Of a stretch of 50,139 nt of DNA, positions 39,973 through 48,714 are shown piece by piece. Where the stretch lies: positions 1 through 50,139 of the forward strand of contig CACPJB010000004.1 in NCBI GenBank assembly GCA_902634135.1. The letters run 5' to 3'. The notes beneath the pieces were generated by a model, which saw only the letters and a program-made list of their open reading frames with translations, searched no databases and was not told where the DNA came from. The stretch's first letter is position 1. Each line of letters begins with the position of its first letter. The position numbers were made by a program, and so were the translations under genes. This stretch comes from an uncultured Marinoscillum sp. (lineage in GTDB: Bacteria; Bacteroidota; Bacteroidia; Cytophagales; MED-G16).

Positions 39973-41392
39973 CTTCTACAGAAACTCTCCAGTTATTTAT
40001 TAGATTGAGCAAATCGTTTTTTTTCTTGGGCATTTTATCTGCAAGATTAATTGTTTCGCCCTGATCTTTCTTAATGTTATAAAGTTCTACTCTTCCTTCT
40101 TTATAAAAATCTAATAACTTAAAATCTCCTAAACGAACTGTTGTGTTTGCGAGATCTCCAGTGCTTTGGGGTCTAGGTCTTGGTGAGTGCCAATAAATGG
40201 GTCTTTTGCTGTTATCTTGATTTTTACCCATTAATGAATTTTTAAAACTTAAACCATCAAGATGTTTCTCCTCCATTATATTTTCACCTATTAATTCTAG
40301 CAATGTAGGGTAGTGATCAGTTCCTGTAACAACAGTATTAGTCCAACCTTTTTTAATTTTATTTTCCCAGACCACAAAAAGAGGAACCTTAATTCCACCT
40401 TCATAATTATGTCCTTTCCCTGCTCTTAATGGTAAATTTGAAGTTGCAAGTGGTCTTCCGTTACCTCTATTTGAAAGTCCACCATGATCTGATGTAAAAA
40501 CAATGATTGTATTTTTATAAAGGTTATTTTCTTTTAAAAAATTAATAACTTTTCCAAAATTACTATCTAGGTTCTCAATCATAGCAGCATAGATATGGTT
40601 ATCTTGTCTCAACTTAGTTTCGCCAGTAGTTGTCTCAAATAAGAAAGGGTTTTTTAGATCTGTATTCTGATATATTTTTTCTGCTTTATTCTTATATTTT
40701 TCTTCAAGATCTAATTTTCCTTCAAAAGGTGTATGGACCTCATAGTGAGATAAGTAAATAAAAAAAGGTTTTATATTTTTTTTATTCGTATAATTTTCTT
40801 CTAACCAATTTAATGTTAGGTCAGTAAGTTGATCTGTTAGGTGATATCCTTCTTCAACTTCAGGAAGTTTAGTTATATCTGGTGCATTTTCATTTCCTTT
40901 TCCTCTTTTCTGTATATTGTAAGGATAGAAGTATGATTTAGGCACACCAGAATCTCCACCACCAAAATTTTTTTCAAATCCTTGCTCTTCTGGTGAAGAC
41001 CCTCTTTCATTTCTTGATAGATGCCATTTCCCAGAAATAAGTGTTGAATAACCATTATCTCTTAATGCTTCGGCAATAGTATATTCAGATTTAAGAAGCT
41101 GAGACCCAGGTCCAGGACTCTTTGTTCTTGCAGGGTATTTACCAGTCATTATTGCATATCTTGATGGGACACACCTTGGATGTGCTGAATAAGCATTTTT
41201 AAATTTCATGCCTCTATTTGATAGGGAATCAATGTGAGGTGTTTCATAAAATTTTGAGCCTTGAAATCCAACATCATACCAACCTAAATCGTCAACAAGA
41301 AAAAAAAGAATATTAGGTTTTTCTTTTTTAGATTTTTCCTCAATAAAATTTAAGTTTAGTAATAATGTAAATAATAAAAGTTTAATAATCAT
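39962..41392 (-). CDS. Sulfatase (arylsulfatase A-like)
   Basis: ILFFLVDDLGWYDVGFQG, CVPSRYAIMTGKYPAR, FTSDHGG. Confidence 0.93.
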   Translation of the reverse strand: MIIKLLLFTLLLNLNFIEEKSKKEKPNILFFLVDDLGWYDVGFQGSKFYETPHIDSLSNRGMKFKNAYSAHPRCVPSRYAIMTGKYPARTKSPGPGSQLLKSEYTIAEALRDNGYSTLISGKWHLSRNERGSSPEEQGFEKNFGGGDSGVPKSYFYPYNIQKRGKGNENAPDITKLPEVEEGYHLTDQLTDLTLNWLEENYTNKKNIKPFFIYLSHYEVHTPFEGKLDLEEKYKNKAEKIYQNTDLKNPFLFETTTGETKLRQDNHIYAAMIENLDSNFGKVINFLKENNLYKNTIIVFTSDHGGLSNRGNGRPLATSNLPLRAGKGHNYEGGIKVPLFVVWENKIKKGWTNTVVTGTDHYPTLLELIGENIMEEKHLDGLSFKNSLMGKNQDNSKRPIYWHSPRPRPQSTGDLANTTVRLGDFKLLDFYKEGRVELYNIKKDQGETINLADKMPKKKNDLLNLINNWRVSVEAIE

Positions 41393-41501
41393 TAATTTAT
41401 AATTTTAAACCTAAATCTAATATTTTACAGTTCTTTTAACATTTTTTCTTTACTTTTTTTTAATTTTTTTATCGTTTAATTTTACAAAAAAAATATCACA
41501 A

Positions 41502-42875
41502 GTGTATAATCCTATCTTAGCGTTTTTTCTTTTTTTTATTGCTTTAACTTCATGTAAAAATTTAGATAATAGTTCATATAATAAATCTCCGAATATCATA
41601 TTTATTTTTGCTGATGATTTAGGTTACGGTGATATTAGTGCTTTTGGAGCTAAAGATATACTTACACCAAATATTGATTTTATAGCTGAAAATGGAATAA
41701 AGTTCACTGACTTTTATTCAGTTTCTTCAGTTTGTTCTCCATCTAGGGCCGGAATGTTAACAGGTAGAATGCCTCAAAGATTTGGTCTCAATGGCGTATT
41801 ATTTCCTGATAGTCATACTGGTATGCCGTCTTCCGAATATACTATAGCTGAATTATTAAGAGATAATGGATATAAAACTGGAGTTGTTGGTAAATGGCAT
41901 CTTGGTCATAAGCATGATTATCTTCCCCTTCAACAAGGTTTTGATTTCTTTTTTGGAATTCCATACAGTAATGATATGGCTAGTACAGTTTATTTTGGAG
42001 GTAATGATATTGTTGATTATTATCCAGACCAAACTATTATGACTAGGAGGTTAACTGATGAGGCTCTTAATTTTATTGATTCAAATAAAAAAAATAACTT
42101 CTATCTGTATGTTGCTCATCCAATGCCTCATGTTCCAATCTATGCATCTAAGTCTTTTATAGGATCATCTAAAAGAGGACTCTATGGTGATGTAGTTCAA
42201 GAGTTAGATTGGAGTGTTGGAAAAATTCTTAATAAGTTAGATGAACTGAATTTATTAGATAATACTTTAGTAATTTTTAGTAGTGATAACGGTCCTTGGC
42301 TGACAATGAAAGAAATGGGAGGTTCAGCAGGAAAATTAAGGAATGGTAAGATGTATACTTTTGAAGGCGGAATGAGAGTGCCAACAGTAGCTATGTTAAA
42401 AGGATATATCCCAGAAGGAATAGAAAGTAGAAATTTAGCTAGTCAGCTTGATTGGTTTCCAACTTTTGCATCCATAACTAATTCTGAAATCCCAAAAGAA
42501 ATCATTATAGACGGAGCTAATATAGAGGAAATATTAAAAGGTAATTCATTTACCTATGAGAGAGATTATTTATTTTTTGATTATGAGAGACTAGAAGCTT
42601 ACAGAAAAGGTGACTGGAAAATAAAACTTCCTTACGAAGGTTGGTCAGGCACATGGTATAAAAGTCCCATTGACCCTCATGATACTCTTCTTTTTAATTT
42701 AAAATTAGACCCAGGAGAAAAAAATAATATATTTGATGAAAATAAGGAATTGGCAAAAACCCTGGTTAAATCAATGCTTAAAAAATATAATGAGATGGGT
42801 GAATTGCCAGAATCAATAGTAATTAGAACTGATGCAGACGAGAGTCATTTGAGAGATTTAAATATTGACAAATAA
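41502..42875 (+). CDS. Sulfatase (arylsulfatase A-like) lipoprotein, GTG start
   Basis: IIFIFADDLGYGDISAFG, CSPSRAGMLTGRMPQRFG, FSSDNGPW; lipobox LTSC. Confidence 0.92.
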   Translation: MYNPILAFFLFFIALTSCKNLDNSSYNKSPNIIFIFADDLGYGDISAFGAKDILTPNIDFIAENGIKFTDFYSVSSVCSPSRAGMLTGRMPQRFGLNGVLFPDSHTGMPSSEYTIAELLRDNGYKTGVVGKWHLGHKHDYLPLQQGFDFFFGIPYSNDMASTVYFGGNDIVDYYPDQTIMTRRLTDEALNFIDSNKKNNFYLYVAHPMPHVPIYASKSFIGSSKRGLYGDVVQELDWSVGKILNKLDELNLLDNTLVIFSSDNGPWLTMKEMGGSAGKLRNGKMYTFEGGMRVPTVAMLKGYIPEGIESRNLASQLDWFPTFASITNSEIPKEIIIDGANIEEILKGNSFTYERDYLFFDYERLEAYRKGDWKIKLPYEGWSGTWYKSPIDPHDTLLFNLKLDPGEKNNIFDENKELAKTLVKSMLKKYNEMGELPESIVIRTDADESHLRDLNIDK

Positions 42876-42876
42876 A

Positions 42877-44181
42877 ATGAAAAAATTACTTTCTTTTCTT
42901 TTTTTGATAATACAGATAAAATTTGTAGCTAACGCTCAAATTGTTAGTTCTTCTTGGGATAATTGTTCCAAATATTTAGGAAATATATCGCGTGATTTGT
43001 CTTCATCAAATATTACTACAACACCTGCTAATTGGTTAACATATTGGAATCAAGTTACTCCATCTAATGCTGGAAAATGGGGATTTATTGAAGGTCAGAG
43101 AGATGTTATGAAATGGGAAGGATTAGATAAAGCATATCAGCTAGCTAAAGATAATGGATTGAAATTTAAACAACATACCTTAATCTGGGGTAATCAGCAG
43201 CCAGCTTGGTTGGAAAACCTATCTTCAGAAGAACAGCTAGAGGAAATAGAGGAGTGGATAATGGAATTTTGTACAAGATATCCAGGAACTGATCAAATCG
43301 ATGTTGTTAATGAGGCAAGAGCAAATAAACCTGATGGAGGTGAAAAAGGTAACGGTACAAATAGAGCAAACTATATTGATGCTCTTGGGGGTCTTGGGGA
43401 TACTGGAGTGGACTGGGTTATAAAAGCGTTTGAGCTTGCCAGAAAACACTGCCCAAATGCAGAACTAATTTTAAATGATTATGGAATTTTAAATAATCCT
43501 GGCAATAGGAATGAGCATATTGCATTAGCAAATATTCTTAAAAATAGAGGATTAATTGATGGTATTGGTGTTCAGGGACATTCGTTTACAATTGAGAACA
43601 TGTCAGCTGAGCAAATGAAATTTTCATTAGATCAACTTGGAGCAACAGAATTGCCAGTTTACATATCTGAACTTGATATAGATGCTGAAGGTCAAAATCC
43701 CGAGAATACTCAATTGACAAGGTATAAGAATCTTTTTCCTGTAATGTGGGAGCATCCTAATGTAGCAGGTATAACTTTATGGGGATATGTGAAAGATCAC
43801 ATGTGGCGTGAGACCGCATACCTGGTACATGGAGAAGAAGTTGGTGCTGATGAAAGGTCAGCTCTGGAGTGGATTAAATCGTATGTTAATAAATCAAACT
43901 CTGGCTGTGATATTACTGGTCCTGTATTATCAGTTGAATTTGAGGAAATAGGTTTTGGTTTTTATCCTAACCCTGTCAAGGGTGGATCATATATTAGATT
44001 TTCTGAGGATGAAATTATAAAAAATATTCGTTTAAGATCAATGAATGGTGAAATACTAATATTTAAAGATATTAACTCTAAAGAAGGGAATGTACAAATT
44101 AATTTAAATAGGGGTATGTATATACTTGAGGTATTAAAAGAGAATGATAGACATGTCTTCAAGAAATTAATAGTTAGGTAG
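42877..44181 (+). CDS. GH10 xylanase with T9SS C-terminal sorting domain (ORF track start 42865 is TTG; ATG at 42877)
   Basis: HTLIWGNQQPAW, IDVVNEARAN, VYISELDIDAEG, TLWGYVKDHMW; FGFYPNPVKGGSYIRF...FKKLIVR. Confidence 0.92.
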   Translation: MKKLLSFLFLIIQIKFVANAQIVSSSWDNCSKYLGNISRDLSSSNITTTPANWLTYWNQVTPSNAGKWGFIEGQRDVMKWEGLDKAYQLAKDNGLKFKQHTLIWGNQQPAWLENLSSEEQLEEIEEWIMEFCTRYPGTDQIDVVNEARANKPDGGEKGNGTNRANYIDALGGLGDTGVDWVIKAFELARKHCPNAELILNDYGILNNPGNRNEHIALANILKNRGLIDGIGVQGHSFTIENMSAEQMKFSLDQLGATELPVYISELDIDAEGQNPENTQLTRYKNLFPVMWEHPNVAGITLWGYVKDHMWRETAYLVHGEEVGADERSALEWIKSYVNKSNSGCDITGPVLSVEFEEIGFGFYPNPVKGGSYIRFSEDEIIKNIRLRSMNGEILIFKDINSKEGNVQINLNRGMYILEVLKENDRHVFKKLIVR

Positions 44182-44183
44182 AC

Positions 44184-44399
44184 CTAATTACATTCACCTT
44201 CTTCCCAAGACATTACTCCTGCTCCTTCTGCAACACAAGAATTGCTATAAGTAATGTTATTACATCCACAAACTGGCCTGTACTCTTTTGTACATGCTCT
44301 AGCTTCATCTATCTTATTTTCGTCGATACAGAGAATATCTTTATTGCAAGAACTTAAAAATAAAGTGCTAAAAATAAAAAATATTATCATGGATTTCAT
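44184..44399 (-). CDS. Kazal-type protease inhibitor domain lipoprotein
   Basis: Lipobox LSSC; ACTKEYRPVCGCNNITYSNSCVAEGAG...GEC Kazal pattern. Confidence 0.82.
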   Translation of the reverse strand: MKSMIIFFIFSTLFLSSCNKDILCIDENKIDEARACTKEYRPVCGCNNITYSNSCVAEGAGVMSWEEGECN

Positions 44400-44476
44400 A
44401 AAAGATTTTTTTAAAAATTTTATTTTATTAAAAAAATTATTTCATTACTAATATATTAAATTATGATTAAACCTAA

Positions 44477-45067
44477 TTAATAAATGTGCTTATCTGGATG
44501 CCAATCTTTAATATAGATATTTCCTGATTCTAAAGCATCATCTTCTATTGGTGTTCCCATCGAATCATTCCATCTATTTAAAAATCCAAAAAGGGATATA
44601 ACTCCTAGAATCTCTACAATTTCACCATCATCCCAATGTTTTCTTAATTCACTAGAAATTTTATTATCAACTTTGTTGGGGATACTTGAAGCAGCAATAG
44701 CAAATTCAAATGCAGCCTTTTCTTTTTTATTAAATTTTTTACTTTTTCTAAAATCCCAAATTTCATATAATTGATCTTTATTAGATCCATATCTTTCTGC
44801 TGCTCTGATTGTATGTGCTCTACAGTAATTGCAGCCAGTTACTGTACTTGTTAAGTAGCCTATAAGTCTTTTGAGTTTACTTGTAACTTTTCCTTTATTT
44901 TCCATAACTGCTTTATTTAGATTTATAAAAGCATAAGCAATTGGAGGTCTCATAAACATAGTCTTAATACTATTTGGGCAGAATCCAAGAGTCTCATTAT
45001 AAAATTCAATAAGTTTATTTAATTCTTTATCATCCGATTTTAGTGGATTTACAAGTGCATTATTCAT
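44477..45067 (-). CDS. Carboxymuconolactone decarboxylase/AhpD-like protein
   Basis: GCNYCRAHTIRAAERYG CxxC...H motif. Confidence 0.8.
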   Translation of the reverse strand: MNNALVNPLKSDDKELNKLIEFYNETLGFCPNSIKTMFMRPPIAYAFINLNKAVMENKGKVTSKLKRLIGYLTSTVTGCNYCRAHTIRAAERYGSNKDQLYEIWDFRKSKKFNKKEKAAFEFAIAASSIPNKVDNKISSELRKHWDDGEIVEILGVISLFGFLNRWNDSMGTPIEDDALESGNIYIKDWHPDKHIY

Positions 45068-45115
45068 AATATTAAATTTAATTAATTGTTAATTATATAA
45101 ATTTGAAATAAAACT

Positions 45116-45718
45116 ATGATAAAAAAATCTATTACAATATTTTTTTTGTTTTTCCTTTTATCAAATAATTCCTATTCTCAAAAATTAGAATTTGGTCTGA
45201 AAGGAGGGACTAATTTTGCAACTCAAAAACTCAATGGGATAAGCGGTGTAGAGTCAATAACAGGATATCATATTGGTGGATTTTTATATTTTAAATTGCC
45301 TATTCTATTCGGAATTCAAGTAGAAGGACAATATTCAACTCAGGGTAGTGAATTTCAAATTAATCAGGTAATGAATAAAAATAATTTAAGATATATAAAT
45401 ATTCCAATTTTAATAAGAAATGATTTTGGCCCTTTTAATTTTCATTTTGGTCCTCAATTTGGAATTTTAACTGATGCTTTTTCATTGAAAGGAGTAAAAA
45501 ATTCTATTAAAGATCAGTTTCTTGGCCGAGACTTTAGTATTGTAGTTGGAATAGCAGTTAGATTACCAGCTAATTTAGGATTATCTCTTAGGTATGTTAA
45601 GGGACTAAGAAATATTTCAGATAATAATATATTAAATAATGAAACTAAGAATACTATGTTTCAATTATCTTTAAAATATTCTTTAATTAAGTGGGGAATA
45701 AAAAAGAGAAAGAAATAA
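45116..45718 (+). CDS. Outer membrane beta-barrel protein (PorT-like)
   Basis: Signal peptide; FGLKGGTNFATQ; alternating beta strands; GLSLRYVKGL. Confidence 0.75.
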   Translation: MIKKSITIFFLFFLLSNNSYSQKLEFGLKGGTNFATQKLNGISGVESITGYHIGGFLYFKLPILFGIQVEGQYSTQGSEFQINQVMNKNNLRYINIPILIRNDFGPFNFHFGPQFGILTDAFSLKGVKNSIKDQFLGRDFSIVVGIAVRLPANLGLSLRYVKGLRNISDNNILNNETKNTMFQLSLKYSLIKWGIKKRKK

Positions 45719-46147
45719 ATGTCAGACATAGTTTTTAGAAAAATAAAAAAAGATGATTTAGATGAGGTTTATATCTTATTGAATCAGTTATCAAAAAAAG
45801 ATATTACTTCAATAGATAAAGATTCATCATGGAGAAATTTTATATCTAATACTAGTTCTAATTCTATCGTATGTATATATGAAAATCGAATAGTTGCATA
45901 CGGAAGTATAGTTATTGAAAATAAGATTAGAGGTCATGTTGCTGGCCACATTGAAGATATTGTGGTAGATAGTTCTGTAAGAGGAAAAATGGTAGGAGTG
46001 AAATTAGTTAAAGAATTAATTAGTATAGGAAAATCTAAAGGTTGTTATAGAATAACATTATTCTGTGATGAAGAGCTTATTAAGTTTTATCAGAGAAATG
46101 GTTTCAAGGTAGATAATGTTATAATGAAAAAATATTTAAATGGTTGA
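45719..46147 (+). CDS. GNAT acetyltransferase resembling glucosamine-6-phosphate N-acetyltransferase (GNA1-like)
   Basis: GHIEDIVVDSSVRGKMVGVKLVKELISIGKSKGCYRITLFC...FYQRNGFKV. Confidence 0.7.
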   Translation: MSDIVFRKIKKDDLDEVYILLNQLSKKDITSIDKDSSWRNFISNTSSNSIVCIYENRIVAYGSIVIENKIRGHVAGHIEDIVVDSSVRGKMVGVKLVKELISIGKSKGCYRITLFCDEELIKFYQRNGFKVDNVIMKKYLNG

Positions 46148-46163
46148 TAAAAAATCTTAACAT

Positions 46164-46814
46164 TTATATATCAAAAAAATTATCATGAAGAAATTCAACC
46201 TCTGAAATTCTTTTAGGGAGTTCCTCAATCGGAAACTTTACTCCTTCCCAATAATAAAATATTTCATCACCATTACTTTCTATATTCAATGGATCTGAAA
46301 GTAATTTCTTTTGTAAGGAAAAATTTTTAAATAGTTTCTCTACAGCCAATTTATTTTCATTATTACCTAAGGATTTCAAGAAGAATTTATTTGAGAATTC
46401 GGGATTATTTCTATAATCTATATCTTTTCTTAGTTTATCAAAAAAACTCTCCTTTCTAAGAGTAAATTGAGGGAATTTATTATTTCTTTTACTTTTTAGA
46501 CGTAATATTCTTGTTTGATGTACTCCAGCTTCCCCTTGAGATATTTCTCTTAGGTATATCAGTATGTGAGGATATTTCTCTGATGTTATTGGGTTTATAT
46601 TTTTACCCCCATTAAACCAGCCTTTTGATGGGAGACTTAGTTTTAAGGTATTGGTTGTTCTATTAAACCCCATCTTTTCTAATAAATCACCTTCTTTTTT
46701 GAATTTTTTTTTATCTAAATAATAGATTATTAAACCTATTAATATAATTATTGGCAAACTTATGAACCAATATTCTACAAGAATAATTTCTAGAATTTCA
46801 TTAAATTCATTCAT
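46164..46814 (-). CDS. Hypothetical membrane-anchored protein
   Basis: Single N-terminal TM segment then soluble domain; no recognised motif. Confidence 0.6.
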   Translation of the reverse strand: MNEFNEILEIILVEYWFISLPIIILIGLIIYYLDKKKFKKEGDLLEKMGFNRTTNTLKLSLPSKGWFNGGKNINPITSEKYPHILIYLREISQGEAGVHQTRILRLKSKRNNKFPQFTLRKESFFDKLRKDIDYRNNPEFSNKFFLKSLGNNENKLAVEKLFKNFSLQKKLLSDPLNIESNGDEIFYYWEGVKFPIEELPKRISEVEFLHDNFFDI

Positions 46815-48646
46815 TATTCAACTGTTACAGATTTAGCAAGATTTCTTGGCTTATCTACGTCACAACCTCTAAGTATAGCACAATGATAAGCTAGTAGTTG
46901 TAGGGGAATCTGGTTAATTATAGGTGAAAAGTCTTTTGAGGTTGAAGGTACCATGATGGAAAAGTCTAAGTAATCTTTAACGTGTTTATTTTCTTTATCA
47001 ATAATACCAATAACAATTGCATTTCTAGATCCAACCTCTCTAATATTACCAATCATCTTATCATATTCATCACTTTTTGTACATATGACTATCACCGGCA
47101 TTTCCTTATCTATTAATGCTATTGGTCCATGTTTCATTTCAGCAGCTGGATATCCTTCTGCATGAATGTAAGAAATTTCTTTGAGTTTAAGTGCGCCCTC
47201 TAATGCAACAGGAAAATTATTTCCTCTTCCCATGAAAAGAGAATGATTCTTTTTATAAATCTTTTTTGATATTTTTTTTATTTCACTATTTAATTCAAGT
47301 ACTTTATTTATCTGAGATGGGATTTTTTTTAAATGAGATATCATATTATGAAATTTCTTCTGGGTAATATTTTTCTTAAGGTATGCTGCTTTCACTCCAA
47401 TCATTAATAGTACCATTAGCTGAGAGGTAAAAGCTTTTGTACTTGCTACTCCAATCTCTGGTCCAGCGTGAAGGTAACATCCTTCTTCTGTTAATCTTGC
47501 AATTGAGGAACCAACTACATTCACAATACCAAGAACAATTGCTCCTTTCTTTTTAGCAATTCTTGTGGCTTCAAGGGTATCTGCTGTCTCCCCTGACTGA
47601 GAAATAACGATAACAACATCTCCTTTATTAATTATTGGAAATCTATATCTGAACTCTGATGCGTACTCAACTTCAACAGGTACTTTTATATATTTTTCAT
47701 AAAAGTATTCCGCAACTAATCCTGCGTGCCATGAGGTGCCACATCCAATTATTATAATTCTTTTTGTTTCTAATAGTGGTTTGCCATAATCTTGAATACC
47801 ACCTAGTGTTATATTATCATCTTTTATTCTTCCAAGTATTGTCTGTTTTAAAGATTCGGGTTGTTCCATAATCTCCTTAAGCATGTATGACTCATAATCT
47901 CCAAGTTCAACTTTTTCTAGTTCTACATCAACATCTTTGAATTTTTTTGATATTCTATTTAAATTAAAGTCTAGTATTTGAAAATTCTTATTTCTAATTT
48001 TTAGAAGTTGACCATTATCGAGATATATTATTTTTTTTGTATACTCAATAATTGGAGTTGCATCTGAAGCAATAAAAAAATCATTTCCTTTCTTTCCGAA
48101 TGCTAAAGGGCTCCCTTTTCTTGCTGCATACATAATTTTAGGATTAGACTTTTTAATTAAGACTATTCCAAATGCACCTTCAAGTTTACTTAAAGCATAT
48201 GATATTCCCTTATCTAGATCATTAGACTCTGATACACACAACTCAATAAAATTAATAAGAACTTCAGTATCAGTTTCTGTAAAAAACTCATATCCTTTTT
48301 CGATTAAAACCTTTTTAAGTTCTCTATAGTTTTCAATAATTCCATTATGAACAATTGCAAATTCACCATTGAATGATTTTATAGGGTGAGAGTTTATATC
48401 GTTTGGTTCACCATGAGTAGCCCACCTTGTATGACCTATTGCGATAGAAGATTTTATATTTGATTCATTAAATCTTTTTTCAGTTTTTCTAACTCTCCCT
48501 TTATATTTAAAAGTTTTAATCTCGTTATTATCTATCACACCAATACCACAGCTATCATAACCTCTATATTCAAGAAGTTTTAAGCCATTAAATATGACTT
48601 TTGATGTATTATTATTATTTCCCTTAAAAGCAACTATTCCACACAT
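46814..48646 (-). CDS. glmS: Glutamine--fructose-6-phosphate aminotransferase
   Basis: MCGIVAF N-terminal Cys, LEYRGYDSCGIG, GHTRWATHGEP, SQSGETADTLEA, C-terminal LAKSVTVE. Confidence 0.96.
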   Translation of the reverse strand: MCGIVAFKGNNNNTSKVIFNGLKLLEYRGYDSCGIGVIDNNEIKTFKYKGRVRKTEKRFNESNIKSSIAIGHTRWATHGEPNDINSHPIKSFNGEFAIVHNGIIENYRELKKVLIEKGYEFFTETDTEVLINFIELCVSESNDLDKGISYALSKLEGAFGIVLIKKSNPKIMYAARKGSPLAFGKKGNDFFIASDATPIIEYTKKIIYLDNGQLLKIRNKNFQILDFNLNRISKKFKDVDVELEKVELGDYESYMLKEIMEQPESLKQTILGRIKDDNITLGGIQDYGKPLLETKRIIIIGCGTSWHAGLVAEYFYEKYIKVPVEVEYASEFRYRFPIINKGDVVIVISQSGETADTLEATRIAKKKGAIVLGIVNVVGSSIARLTEEGCYLHAGPEIGVASTKAFTSQLMVLLMIGVKAAYLKKNITQKKFHNMISHLKKIPSQINKVLELNSEIKKISKKIYKKNHSLFMGRGNNFPVALEGALKLKEISYIHAEGYPAAEMKHGPIALIDKEMPVIVICTKSDEYDKMIGNIREVGSRNAIVIGIIDKENKHVKDYLDFSIMVPSTSKDFSPIINQIPLQLLAYHCAILRGCDVDKPRNLAKSVTVE

Positions 48647-48714
48647 GGCACAATATTAAAATACAAACAAACTAATTTCAAACTGAATTAATGGAAAATT
48701 AAACTCTGATTGTT

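Noticed and set aside
41393-41501. T-rich intergenic tract as a special element
   Set aside because: Homopolymer-rich AT sequence typical of this genome; no dyad or motif found
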